A DNA stretch of 64,000 nt from Undaria pinnatifida. Its lineage: Eukaryota > Sar > Phaeophyceae > Laminariales > Alariaceae. Location of the stretch: contig JABAKD010000002.1 of NCBI GenBank assembly GCA_012845835.1, positions 4,046,001 to 4,110,000 of the forward strand, in the 5' to 3' direction. Of the stretch, positions 19,687 to 30,940 are shown piece by piece. Position 1 is the stretch's first letter, and the number at the start of each line of letters is the position of its first letter. Under the pieces are notes generated by a model that ran no database searches, was not told the DNA's origin, and saw only the letters and a list, made by a program, of their open reading frames with translations. The translations under genes and the position numbers were made by a program.

Positions 19687-22600
19687 CAGCGGTACTTGCG
19701 CCTTCCTGCGACGAAGGGTAAGGACGTGGGCCAGGCTCTATTTTCGAATGGAGCTGCTCGAGGTGGTCGTGCAGGTAGAGGTAGGCATAGAAGTAACGGT
19801 AAGCAGACAGGTGGAAGTGACACAGTAAGCAAGAACAGTCAGGGTAGCAGAAGCAGTAACCCCCAAGCCCCCACACATGAACCCCCCTCAGCGTTCGACG
19901 AAGTGAAGGAAAAACGCATTCGTTGCTTGGAACCCGGCCACCCCTGGTCCCGGTGCAAGGCTCGCATCCCCCCTGCACCAGAGCAGACATCAGGCGGAGG
20001 TGCGCAAGGCCGGAACAATGACGGTGAGACTGTGTGTTGTCTTGCGAAGTGCATGCTTGGTACTAACGATGACTCGTGTAATGAGGAACGTAGTGATTGC
20101 ATCGGTGAGGAGTGGATAGCGAACAGTGGTGCATCTTTTCACATGACCCATTCAGCTGACATTTCGAGCGATGTAAGACTGTGCGATGACAAGGTTAGAA
20201 TCGGGGACAACCATCTGATCGACGTGGTAGGGTACGGAACGCTGACTGTCGTATTCCCGGGGGATCTCACTGTCAAGCTGTTGGATGTGGTCTAAGTGCC
20301 GGAAATCACATTCAACTTGTTTTCGCTGATGGCTGCACACAAGCAGGGAGTAGCATTTACGACTGAGGAGAAAGACTTGTACATTTCTCTTTTCAATGGG
20401 AGGTTGGGGTTTGAAGGTGATGGATCCAGTTGCTCCGGAATCGATTACAGGATCGAGCCAGACCACGGCTATGTACCGTTCCCCCTTGGAACCGCCAATC
20501 CTCCCGAGACTTGTGCTGAATATGGTTGCGGTTTCCCCTTGGTTTTCCTGTGCTTGCACCCGGTAGTACCGCGTCTACTGAGACTAGGGTAGACATCAAC
20601 ATTTTTTACTGCGTGCAAGGTCACTCGAATGAACTACTGTTGCGAGAGACCGCAACCTCACTCGTTCTAGAACTGGTAGGAAAATTCAAGCCTTGCACGG
20701 GATGCTCTATGGCGAAAGGCTACGGCAAGCCTATCCCTAACACCACTAAATCACGCGCGACAGAGAAGTTGGAGGAGAGTGATTGTTGACCTCGGCGGAC
20801 CTAAGACTACACCTTCTTTGACGGGTGCGCAGTATGTCATGCTTGTGAAGGATGACTACTCTCGCCACGCGTGGGTGCATTTTCTGAAGAATAAATCGGT
20901 TTCAGGAAACGCATTTAGGAAGTTTTTGGATGACGCGCGCGCCGACGGAGTACTCTCTAAAGTTGAGATTTTAAGGTCAGACAACGGGGGGGAGTTTTCC
21001 GTGGTGAGTTTGGATACGCGTGCAAACAGTATTGCATCAAGCAGGATTTCACCAATGCCGATTGCCCTAAGCAGAACGGTGTAGTAGAGAGAGCGCTAGG
21101 TATTATCCAGAACGCGGAACTCGCCGCGTGCATCCAAGCGCCCATCATATTTCCTAACATTCAACTACCGCCGACTAAATCCCTGCGGGCGGAAGCGGTG
21201 CACTGGGCTTGTGACGCCCTGAACAACACCGCGACCACTGCAAACCCCGGGAACGAGTCGCCGCACGAAATGCGGTACGGAACTGCCGCACCTGCTTCAC
21301 CGCACCCGTTCCTTCACCCAGCGTACTGTCGCTGGAAACGCCCATTGAAGTCGCACCCCCGGGCCGAAAGCTGCTTTAACCTCGGGCCGGGCATCGACCA
21401 CCCAAGTGACTCCTTGCAGATGCTCACGCGGTCGAACAAGGTAGTGGAAACAAGATCTGTGACCTGGGAGGCAACGCTTAGTACAGGAGCGCCGTGGAGC
21501 GCCGTCACCCTCGCTGCCGGAGATGCCGGAGCAGGGAGCGACCGTGGACCTAGAAGAAGCGCCTGAGCCGGGAGGGACGGATGTCTATGAATCAGCCCCG
21601 ACGACTCCACTGCCGGTATTGGGGAGGGGAGTTCCTCACCAATTATGTGCGGTGTCTCCGATGACGCAAGCTGGCGGCGATTCGGAAGCCGAAAGTGAGG
21701 AGCTGAGCGATTCATCAACGGTCAACAGCGAAGCGCCAGAATGCGACACTTAATCTCGAGATGACGACGATGCGTCCTCTTCTGACGATGGAGCTGGAGC
21801 TCCGACCCCGACTGCTATCCGGACTGCTGCGGGCTAGCTTGAAGCGCACATGTCAGGACCAGGCGATGGTGAAGAGATTCGGGAGGGAAGAATGAGAGCG
21901 CAGACAAGAGCGCTAAATCGGGAAGCGGCAACAGAGCTGATCGGTACGATCAGTTCGCTGTGAGGGAGGCCGCATATTCCATGCGCTACTGGCGGCGGAA
22001 GACACAGGCGGTGAACCTACTCGGTTGCCGGATTGCCTCCTCAAGGAGGCGGATCCGGAACCGACGTCTTACTCCGCGGCGCGTTTTTCAATTCACTCTG
22101 GCGTTTGGGTAGAGGCGATGCAAGCGGAAATTGATGGATTAGAGGCCGCTGACACTTTCACTGAGGTTTCCGAAGTTCCGGCGGGTAGCAATATTGTGGA
22201 ACCAAAGTGGCTCTTGAAGTGGAAGGGCGACGACCATGGCATAATCGATAGAGCTAAACCGATATTGGTAGCTAGGGGCTATAGCCAGGTAGAGGGAGTT
22301 GACAACTTTGATTCGTTTGCCCCTACTGCATGAACCACGTCTTACCGCATCGCAGCAGCAATGGCATGAAAACGTGACTGGGACTTGAGGGACTTGGACG
22401 TTGACCAGGCATTTTTTCAGTCAGATTTGGATACTGAAATTTTCCTACGATTGCCCCCTGGGTGTGGGCGGTTATCGGGTAAGGTAGTCCGACTCAACAA
22501 AGCTCTTTATGGGCTCAAGCAGAGTGGTCGCTCGTGGTATAAGCTACTGTCGTCAACCTTAGTTGAGTGTGGTTTTGAGCAGTGCTTGGTAGGCACGTGC

Positions 22601-23627
22601 GTGTTTCGACCGAGGTTGAATGACGAGGTTGCAGCGATGCTGGTGGTCCACGGGAACGACATCGAGATCGCAGCCGCCAAGGAATTCACGGATTTAGTAG
22701 TGGCGGATCTTAACATGAGATTCCCTACGAAACATCTTGGCGAGGTTACGTGATACATGGGTAGCGAGTACAAGAGGAATCGTGAGAAGGGGAGATTTCG
22801 CAGACCCAGTTTGTTCGAAATGTTGTCGAACATTTTGGAATCACGAAACCAGCCCCATCCCCGCTTCTCCGTCGTTGGACCTCAGACACGTGAGTGAGGA
22901 GGACCCTGCGGTGGACGCGAGATACCGCGAAATGGTGGGGAGTCTGATGTGGATTGCGAATCAGACGAGGCCGGACATCGCAAACGCAGTAGGGGCGGTT
23001 GCGAGGTTTTCTCATGACCCTAAGGAGGTACACGTTAAGGCGGCTAGGAAGATAGTCGAGTACCTGGGCGCTACGGCTCACTTAGGTCTGCCGCTTAGGA
23101 AGGACAGTAAACTAGGGGAAGTGCAGTTGGATTACGACTTGAAGACGTACGTGGACGCGGACTACGCCCACAAGGCCGACGATAGGCGTTCGGTCTCTGG
23201 CGTGGCTGTCTGTTGCGGGGGTACACTTGTGTCGTGGTTTTTTAAGACGCAGAAATGCGTCGCCCTATCAACTACCGAGGCGGAGTACGTAGCCATGGCC
23301 GACGGGGTGAAGAAAGCCCTTTACGTGAGAGGAGTGTTGGTTTTCCTGATGCTCAGTCTGGGGTCGCCGAGTATTGGAGTGTTTGAGGGCAACAAAGGGG
23401 CGATAGATTTGGCCAACACCCCGTTGAGCTCATCTAACAGTGAGCACATCGATGTATGGTAGCATTTTCTGCGCGAGTTGGTGGGGGCGGGGGACTTGTC
23501 GGTTAGGTATCTCCGGACGGACCACCAGCATGCGGACATTCTCACAAAGGCTATAGGCAAAGAGAGTTTTGAGAAGCACCGCGATTTTCTGTTAGGGATA
23601 CAGTATTTTGTTGTTTCCGATGGTGTT
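19687..23627 (+). pseudogene. pol: pol region of copia A (zinc knuckle, PR, IN, RT, RNase H)
   Basis: Domains appear in copia order. The knuckle is degenerate (RIRCLEPGHPWSRC, first Cys replaced by Arg). The protease has EEWIANSGASFHMTH, with catalytic Asp changed to Asn. Integrase has KPCTGCSMAKG, VDLGGP and RSDNGGEF, then breaks. RT has VEPKWLLKWK, LDVDQAFFQSDL and ALYGLKQSGRSWY, but its YVDD-type box is ruined (VVHGNDI). RNase H has YVDADYAHKADDRRSVSG, ALSTTEAEYVAMADG and HADILTKAIG. Stops include TAA near 20,293 and TGA near 22,331 and 22,366, and several frameshifts occur. The element cannot make active enzymes. Confidence 0.9.
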
Positions 23628-23669
23628 TGTTTTAACAAGGCTTGTTAGTTGATCCAGCGCCAGGGAGGG

Positions 23670-24291
23670 TGTTTGATATAACTTGTCTCAACAAGCAGCC
23701 TTGCAATAAATTACGGTTACATACATTGTGTCAAGGAGGAAAGTTACAGGGATCGTCTCGTGGTATCACCCACGAGCAGTCCCACGGGTATGGACGAGTA
23801 GGCACTGAGTCGTTCTACGGTAGCCCCCCCAACTTTTCTTTAACGAAATCACCGGTTTTGAAACCAGCTCCAGGCCGTATCTCCTGAAATACGATGCCCC
23901 TTGCCACCCCGACGTCATCGTTCGATAGCTCTTCGCAAACAAGGAGATGTTTGATGATTTTTTTTTTCATAGCTTCCTTCCTCGTGTCGAGCAGCCATGA
24001 AACGTTCGTTAAAGAAAATCGCCGGTTTTGGGGGGGGGCTATCGTAGAATCAGTCCACTATGCAAGGAGGTTTAGGTATTGGACTACGAGCGATTGTTCC
24101 TGGGCTGTGGAGAGTTGACCCACATGACCCACTCCACCTTTCCCCCTGCGTTCGTCTACCCCTTTCCGGGCCGACAAAATAAAGACACCTTAAACTATCT
24201 TCTACACACTGTGTGTTGCAGTGCCTCGCTCACAGCCTAGTGTTGGTGTTGGGAGCTTATCCATCCATCGTATATCAACTCTTAATGAACA
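23670..24291 (+). repeat. 3' LTR of copia A (interrupted)
   Basis: It starts TGTTTGATATAACTTGTCTC after AGGGAGGG and ends TTAATGAACA. Length is 622 bp. Removing the 249-bp MITE and its 4-bp duplication leaves 369 bp, matching the 370 bp of the 5' LTR. Confidence 0.9.
23807..24055 (-). mobile_element. MITE-1 copy b inside the LTR
   Basis: The ends are GAGTCGTTCTACGGTAGCC and GGCTATCGTAGAATCAGTC. CACT is present on both sides (23,803-23,806 and 24,056-24,059), whereas the 5' LTR has a single CACT at the same place. The interior is the reverse complement of copy a (4,628-4,876), with shared AAACCGGCGATTT-type boxes near both ends. It must postdate the retrotransposon insertion. Confidence 0.92.
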
Positions 24292-24847
24292 ACCCGAGGT
24301 ACCTATCGTATAGCGAGTACGTACGTGACAAGGCTGACGGCAGATGTCGGCACGGAATACTTGCAAAACGAAACCGATCTGAGATCAAGTCTACGGTAAG
24401 GAGGTTACTACTTGGGCCTCTTGTTTCAGTGGGTCGGGCTCACTCATGCGAGAGATAACCCCCACGCGTTTCCGGTCTTTTGGCACTGCAATGGAAAAGC
24501 TATGTAGGCTGCGCGAGATATACCGTCTGAAAAACTTTTTGCAGTGAGGTACGGATTCACTCGGACGAGTGGCGCAAACTCGGCAGCGGAAAGAGGGTGA
24601 CCCCCCGCCGAAGCCTCGGGCTTCATGACTTTTTCTAGAGCTGCTGTTTGTGGCAGGAAATGTCAAGCGGGAGTTACACCATGCAGTGTCAAAGAGACAG
24701 GCAACGAAGACCGCTTCGTGATACATAATAGGTATATGTACACGATGAAACCACAAACGCGGCTGCGCGCAAAAACAAGCGCAGAAAAGCCCGTAAACTA
24801 AGCTAGCACAAACTCTCTAGACAACCTATTGTTGGGTATCCATCAAA
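24292..24847. other. No gene recognised
   Basis: The stretch between copia A and the next ORF has overlapping short open frames only. The minus-strand frame at 24,391-24,756 (121 codons) shows no motif that I recognise. Confidence 0.35.
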
Positions 24848-25432
24848 CTACTTGGTACAGATGATGAGTGGAAACATCAGTTGATTATGAGGACCACACG
24901 CACTTCCAAAGACATGTCGAAACATTCTCAACCCACCCCCCACAGAAAAGACTTCTACACAGCAAAAGTATAAAACTAGTAAAACACCTACAAATATCCA
25001 CCAGTTGAATCCAAAATCATGGGGAATAACAAACTCTGACGGGGCCGGCCTAATGCGCAACTTGAAGAAATTCTCCTGCCACTGCATCTGAGCTTGAACG
25101 TCCCGGGTCGTAATCCAGGTGGGGTTCGGGATCTGCGACCGATTCTTAGCCAGATTGCGAAGATCCTCTCGTATTTTCTCACGGCCTTGCTGCTTTGACT
25201 CTCGAAGAACTTGCCCTGCGAAATATGACTCTGGTCTAACCATAGAATGTGCTACAACATAAGTAGCACAGACGAATTTAACGAGGACCACTGATAGGGA
25301 CAGCTCACGATATCGCTGAAGCGGGATGCGAAGGATGCGCCAGCTAGCGTTGGGTTGCGAAATCAACAGAGTTAAATCGACACACGACGCGTATGTAAAT
25401 ACGTGGAAGTGTGATGAGCTTTTTTTCCCCAT
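24848..25432 (-). CDS. Unrecognised ORF with one or two membrane segments
   Basis: The minus strand is open for 194 codons. Two hydrophobic stretches are visible, around residues 46-66 (SLSVVLVKFVCATYVVAHS) and 150-168 (WWIFVGVLLVLYFCCVEVF). Between them lies a charged helix-like stretch (RESKQQGREKIREDLRN). The first about 20 codons overlap a dispersed repeat (R4), so the true start may lie further in or the N-terminus may be an exon artefact. The central part is duplicated in degenerate form at 25,525-25,735, which supports a once-real coding segment. I do not recognise the family. Confidence 0.35.
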   Translation of the reverse strand: MGKKSSSHFHVFTYASCVDLTLLISQPNASWRILRIPLQRYRELSLSVVLVKFVCATYVVAHSMVRPESYFAGQVLRESKQQGREKIREDLRNLAKNRSQIPNPTWITTRDVQAQMQWQENFFKLRIRPAPSEFVIPHDFGFNWWIFVGVLLVLYFCCVEVFSVGGGLRMFRHVFGSACGPHNQLMFPLIICTK

Positions 25433-25465
25433 CCGCCGGCGGATAAAAACAAAAAAATCAGAGGA
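25366..25465 (+). repeat. Dispersed repeat R4, copy 1
   Basis: AGTTAAATCGACACACGACG, then an AATACGTGGAAGTGTG block, then CCCATCCGCCGG and a GGATAAAAA run, is shared with 30,823-30,910. The second copy has an (AAAAC)n tract at the end. Confidence 0.7.
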
Positions 25466-25524
25466 ATTGCATAAATTCTACGAGTATTCACCATATCATC
25501 GCATAACCTGGCGGTTCCTGAACT

Positions 25525-25735
25525 CTGACGGGGCCGGCCTCATGCGCCACTCGAACGTTTCTCAATGCCACTGCCTCTGGGCCTGAAATTTATTAGTCGT
25601 GGACCCGGCGGCATTCAGTATCTGGATCTGCTGCCACTTTTTGGTCAGCTTGCGAAGAAACTCGTTTTTTCTCAACCCCTTTCTCCTTGGACTCTTGAGG
25701 AACTTTCGCTGCCAGCGTTTGCTCCGGCCTTCCGT
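25525..25735 (-). pseudogene. Degenerate duplicate of the central part of the 24.8-kb ORF
   Basis: The minus-strand translation reads KFLKSPRRKG, KLTKKWQQIQI, FQAQRQWH, a stop, then RMRPAPSEF. It aligns with RESKQQGREK, RNLAKNRSQIP, VQAQMQWQ and RIRPAPSEF of the ORF at 24,848-25,432. The DNA match begins just after a CAG in both copies and ends at CAGAGTT. This could reflect exon-sized duplication. The stop and divergence mark it as non-functional. Confidence 0.45.
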
Positions 25736-26892
25736 GTCTAAAGAAATACTTTCATCGCGACTTCTGTTTCCCGCGCGATCAGCTCCGATGAAGTGCCCCG
25801 TAATCCTGCAACCTGTGCATTGAACGTCATCGTGAGCTCATGGCGCCTCTTCACGGCCAACCTGCCAGTCTGTTGGTCCGCGCCAGCCCTTGCGGCTTGT
25901 GACCGTGGGGTGGATTCGCATTTCAAACACTTTCTCCACACACAACCTGACAGTACCTTTTCGGAGGGTTTCCACGAGAAATAGGCTCGGGTGTAGACGC
26001 GTAGGGAGGCCGTCTGCGTGTGGGATTTGTCGCACAGTATCGTTGTCCTCGTAATCCCGTTGACGTTGCTGGAGAACTCCGCCTGTGCAGGTTTTTCGCG
26101 ACAGTTTGGGTTGCCTTTGGGCGAATTGATGTACCCGCTCCGCGCTAATGAAATGTATTACCAGCCATCGTAATCGTTAGTTGCGCACAATACGCATTGC
26201 CCGATTTAAAGCTGCTCAAGGCCACAAGCTCGCCTCCACTCAACAAGCCTTGCAGGAAGGGTGCACCTGACACGTTTTAGCTCAGCGTGGTCGAGTATTG
26301 GAGACCCCCGAGGTATCAAAGTGCTCCGCTGAAAATAAAGGTTTTGATGAGACGGGTTCGCAAACTTGAATATTTGCTGTGTAATTAGGGGCAGGTCACC
26401 GACACACGGTACGAGCAACTACAATATGGGGGCAGGTTCTGGGTGAAGCAAACATTAGTCGATATATTTCGTATTTGCGGTGAATGGCTCAACTAGAGCA
26501 ACGGTTGTTTAGATCGGTGCTTCCTCCGACTTTACGTGTATTGCCAGAGCTTACTCTGAGGAGAGATTGAACATTCTGTTAGCCAAAGCACTGGTACGGC
26601 TCCTAAATCAGTCCCAACTGACAATTGCGGAGTACTGCGCTGTGACAGTATTCTCGGGGTGAGCAGCCGTGTCTACTCTACGATGATATGTTTTTATCCT
26701 GGTTGGATTACTTTGGAATGGAAATTGTTGTGGACTCCGGTCGAGGCCACCTCCGGGAGCGCCCATGATGGCAGTATCACGTGGCGAGCACATCATCTGG
26801 TCTCAAACAGGGGCAACACAAACGCTTCTATTGGCAGAGCGATATCTCCGAGAGTGGGCCTAAGTTGTGCGAATCTCAAGACTTTGGGAGGA
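25736..26892. other. No gene firmly recognised
   Basis: A minus-strand stretch at 25,738-25,941 (67 codons, ending ELIARETEVAMKVFL) lies directly upstream of the degenerate duplicate and may be part of the same old gene. The rest has only short frames. Confidence 0.3.
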
Positions 26893-26897
26893 CACCC

Positions 26898-27175
26898 TGT
26901 TGAGTTGGGTTTTTCAGTATGACAGTTACGTATCAGTTTCGTGCCGGTTCGGGCTTCTGGACTATTATTGGGTGCCTAGTAGTACCTGATTGGCGTTCTT
27001 GATGGTATACTGCTGTTCGCTCTCGCTCGGGAGCTCACTCTTCGCGGAAGTCTTACGCACGAGTTCTCTTCTCCGAGGTCTTACGCATGAGTTCTCTGCT
27101 CGACTTGCCTCTGCCCTGTGGTTGGGAGACGTAATACAATTACTTGAAACCTACCTCGCTTGGAGCTAACGAACA
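26898..27175 (+). repeat. 5' LTR of element D
   Basis: It matches 28,364-28,640 with few differences, including the internal doublet CTTACGCACGAGTTCTCTTC / CTTACGCATGAGTTCTCTGC. It begins TG and ends CA. Confidence 0.92.
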
Positions 27176-28363
27176 TTTTTTTTTTTTTTTTTTTGGTTCC
27201 AAGTTGCCTCCACAAACATGGCCCTTCCTTCTCCACCAAGCTTCGATAAAAGCACGGCCCTGTTCCAATACTGCTGACCCGCAGACCCCTCATGAGGCTA
27301 GACCGAATTGGTTCGGTGTACCGCTGGTGTATGGTATTGATGGTGACGATGATTGTATTGAATTTTACGGGTATCTTTTGTTTTGGCAGTAGTCTTCTGA
27401 CTGATTGCAAAATAGAAGTGAATGGGCATATTCATGATTGATTGGTTGTTTTACCAACGGTATCATTGCGAACGCTTGTTCGCAAAAGAGGAGTGAAACA
27501 CGAAATGTTTTTGCGTTGGTCGAATACTTTGCATAGCTGAGAGAGCTCGAGCTGCTCGTATCGACAGTGGCGACATTTTAATTTCTCTTTATTCGATGAT
27601 TTGGAGATAAAACAAACAAAAGCCAAAAGGAAAGTATTTTCGGTTTTATGATGGTTTGCGAATGACCAATATTTCGGGTAATTACTCTTGTTGGCGAGCA
27701 TTGGTTACATTGGCTAATAGGTTTTGGTGGTATATCTTGTTTGTGGTTGTCTACGTGTGTTGATGAGATGGAATGGGGCATCCTTGTGACCGTACAGTAC
27801 AGGACATTCTGGTCTCAAATGAGAGAGGGGGTGCAAAGTCACAATTAGTCATTGGATTACCGACGTTGATTTTCCGAACTTGATGGGTGGTTGCAATCTT
27901 GTTTGGGAATTCGAAGGGTGATATATTTCGAGAATTTGACTACTTCACAAGCAAGTTGTTTAGCATTTGTTTCGCAATGAAAAACGAGGTGGCTTGTGAA
28001 TGGTCATACGACACTCTTTGTATCGGGGAGGGCGTAGGCTGATTTTCGCGTCAGATATATTCTGTGTTTGCGGACAAAGGATTTATGCTATATTGTTTCA
28101 CCGATATGATCTGTGCATCTATGGCGGTAGTAGGGAACACCGGGTGACCTTGCGATCTCTGGCATTTTATCTGTCGCATTAGTTTTTGCCCTGATGACGC
28201 GGCTGTTGCAATCTCTTCTTGTGATTACAATGGTTGTAAGTGGAAGTATGGGAGAGGTTTTCGCTCATGGAGATGAGTTTCCTCTTGCTATTTTTTGTTG
28301 TTTTAGGTGATGGAATTGAGTCAATTGTTGATTCGTCACTGTCTTGTCAACAATCCGGGAGGG

Positions 28364-28640
28364 TGTTGATTTGGGATTTCAGTATGACAGTTACGTATCA
28401 GTTTAGTGCCGGTTCGGGCTTCTGGACTATTATTGGGTGCCTAGTAGTACCTGGTTGGCGTTCTTCATGGTATACTGCTGTGCGCTCTCGCTCGGGAGCT
28501 CACTCTTCGCGGAGGTCTTACGCACGAGTTCTCTTCTCGGAGGTCTTACGCATGAGTTCTCTACTCGACTTGCCTCTACCCTGTGGTTGGGAGACGTAAT
28601 ACAATGACTTGAAACATACCCCGCTTGGAGCTAACGAATA
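28364..28640 (+). repeat. 3' LTR of element D
   Basis: It is preceded by the purine tract GGGAGGG. The terminal CA is TA here. It is followed by the CACCC duplication. Confidence 0.92.
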
Positions 28641-28736
28641 CACCCATCAGCATTGTTGGGGCCTATGGCTCCTGGGGGCACTGCTAAAAGTTCGGTGCGT
28701 CTGCACAAGTTTTTTTACAGAAATCGGGAACCGTTA

Positions 28737-29002
28737 ACGCATGCTACGATAGATGTAGCACTTGTCGTGTGAAATGGTTTCTGAATGGCGGCGCTCCTTA
28801 ACAAAAATAATACAAGTATACTTGTATCGGATTTTATTTTTTGCATGATTTTCGTTTTGTACAACAAAGGCCATGGGATTTTGCATCCGGTACGTAGCAA
28901 GAATAAGTTTGTCCATATTAGCTTCTGGGAGAGGTCTCAAGATCCCAAACGGAGGAGCCCCTCCAAAATAAAATAGTGCACGCGTGTATCGTAGCACGCG
29001 CC
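28737..29002 (+). mobile_element. MITE-2 copy e (about 266 bp)
   Basis: The left end ACGCATGCTACGATAGATG and the right end GTATCGTAGCACGCG are inverted. TTTCTGAATGGCGGCGCTCC and CTGGGAGAGGTCTCAAGATCC correspond to copy c. The interior holds an AT-rich stretch not found in the other copies. Confidence 0.8.
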
Positions 29003-30816
29003 ATGTGTTGACTTCACATTCTTCTTTTTTTTTTGGTGCTACGGCCTGAGCCATCAGCCTTGTTACCTAGGTACGTATCATAGGGATCAGGTACGTATTA
29101 GGTGGACCAATACAACAACAACCAAACATTCAGCTCGCTTTGGCCGACTCTCCGTTGTCCGAAAATCTTGGAGTCTCGTAAGCCCCCCGGCTACGGTAGG
29201 GCGGGGGTCACTTTTGGGGCATCGCTTTGCGGTGACTCAGAGTCATCGGCCCGAGTACATGCCAACCTGATACCTGATGCCTGTCCGTTGTTCGAGCACC
29301 ACCATGGAATAGTTTATGTCTCGCTGCGCAAGCGAAAGATGTACAAGTATTACGTCTCTTTCGGAGTGAGGATGTGAGCTATGTGCTCGATCGAGTGGTC
29401 TCGTAACCCTCCGGCAGCGAAAATGAGGGTATCCCCCCCGCCCCGATGGCCTTGGCCGTTGACCTAGCGTTGCGCGTCAGCGCAGAAACCTTGTGAACGA
29501 TAAGTGGTACGCATGTTGTCGCCTGTTTCACCAGAGTCAGGTTGGGTCAATCACGAAAAATTCAACTCAATTTTAGAGTTTTTTCCATGTACTTTAAAAA
29601 AACTTTGACGCACTCGAACCCGAACATCGGACCCCGCCTCGCTCGCTATCGAAGGGCAACGAAGTAGGCATCAATGGTTTGGGGCGAAAACATCATGTCA
29701 CCGCTTCCTGGGGCACACATGCCTGTATACGTCGTGAGACCATAGCGCATGGCTACGAACGGTCCTTGGGGTCACATCCACAGTCTCGCTGGCGTGGCTG
29801 GTCTTCTTCGTTACCTCGTGCAGCTCTTCGGTTTGTTATGCTTAGCTGCAGCCTAATAGCACATCGGCTTTGAGTACTTTGTTCAAGCAGGCATAGACCC
29901 ACTCGTGAGCGTGGCTCAACTCTTTTCCAACCCATGAAACAATCCGAATCAAGCTCCAAGTGTTGTGTTCCCACATGTCGAGAGTGCGGTGCTAAAAGCG
30001 TTAGCATTCCTATCGAAAATGTTGGTGCCTCCCCGACTCCATAGGCTTAGTCTACTTGTAAAAACTACCTGGCACTACGTACATACATACCTGGTTCCGG
30101 ACACGCGTTGAGCTAACGTAGAAATTGGGATTCAGTCCTTTAGCGTCCAAGTCGAGGCCGGACCGCTCCGAACCATGTAGTAGAAGCTTTGTCGATGCTG
30201 CTAGCCGTTGACGCTCAAGTCTTGCTCGCTATGTACGTACTACTGTTGTTCCTGTAGTAGCTCCGAGCGAAATAACCGGGAACAAACAACAGCAAGATGC
30301 AGTCCACCCAAAATTCTATCAAGACCTATGTACAGCCAGTCGTGCTATCCGCTCTGTTCGTAGTATAACTTTCGTTTTCTCGCTCCCACGCACGTTATGC
30401 AATCGATTGATGAGCTCTCCTACCTCTGTTTTACCAACTGCTATGATGCTGTCGAGCAGCGTGTCGTTCGATCGAAGTGAAAACAAAAGTTTGTTGCCAA
30501 TATCAGCCGTTCCTGCTCATTAGGGCGCTGTGAATATTCCGAGAGGAATATTCCTATCATACGTGTCTCGCGGACAAAGCACGTACAGCAGATTAGCATT
30601 TACTTACTGTATACCATCATCATCTATCTGTCGTCGAATAGTGGAATTATTAGTGCAAAGTTGCGTGTTTCATACGGTTACTGTTGTGCGCGTGTCGTAA
30701 GCCGTTCATTCTAGCCAACGACACCCAGAGTCAGTGCAGATTCTTCATCTTAGAGAGATACAAATTCTGTGGCGCACAGCTGTGAAACAGAGTAGACCAA
30801 AATTGGGCTGCGAAAG
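29003..30816. other. Long stretch without recognised features
   Basis: About 1.8 kb with short open frames only and no motifs, LTRs or inverted termini found. GAGGAATATTCC near 30,542 is a minor palindrome. Confidence 0.4.
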
Positions 30817-30822
30817 CAACTG

Positions 30823-30904
30823 AGTTAAATCGACACACGACGCGTATGAAAATACGTGGAAGTGTGGTGAGCAACAGCTATATTTTGCCCCATCCGCCGG
30901 AGGA

Positions 30905-30936
<32 letters not shown>

Positions 30937-30940
30937 TTAA
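30823..30940 (+). repeat. Dispersed repeat R4, copy 2, with (AAAAC)n tract
   Basis: It matches 25,366-25,465 and then runs into ACAAAACAAAACAAAAC over about 30 bp. A simple repeat at the end of one copy is what an A-rich tail of a retroposed sequence often becomes. Confidence 0.65.

Larger units (their letters stand above)
18330..24291 (+). mobile_element. Ty1/copia LTR retrotransposon A (decayed)
   Basis: Two LTRs flank gag, protease, integrase, RT and RNase H in copia order. The bases before the 5' LTR (ACCTG) and after the 3' LTR (ACCCG) differ at one of five positions, compatible with an old target duplication. The internal polypurine tract AGGGAGGG precedes the 3' LTR. Many stops and frameshifts make it non-autonomous. 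It is a sister of element C at 57,824-63,266. Confidence 0.95.
26898..28640 (+). mobile_element. Small LTR retroelement D without pol
   Basis: Two direct repeats of about 278 bp (26,898-27,175 and 28,364-28,640), each starting TGTTGA and ending CTAACGAACA or CTAACGAATA, flank 1,188 bp. CACCC stands on both outer sides (26,893-26,897 and 28,641-28,645), a perfect 5-bp target duplication. GGGAGGG directly precedes the second LTR, as a polypurine tract should. The interior has no gag or pol motif, so the element must have relied on proteins from another element, as TRIM or LARD elements do. A run of about 20 T follows the first LTR, then TGGTTCCAAG, which could be a displaced primer-binding site. 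Confidence 0.92.
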
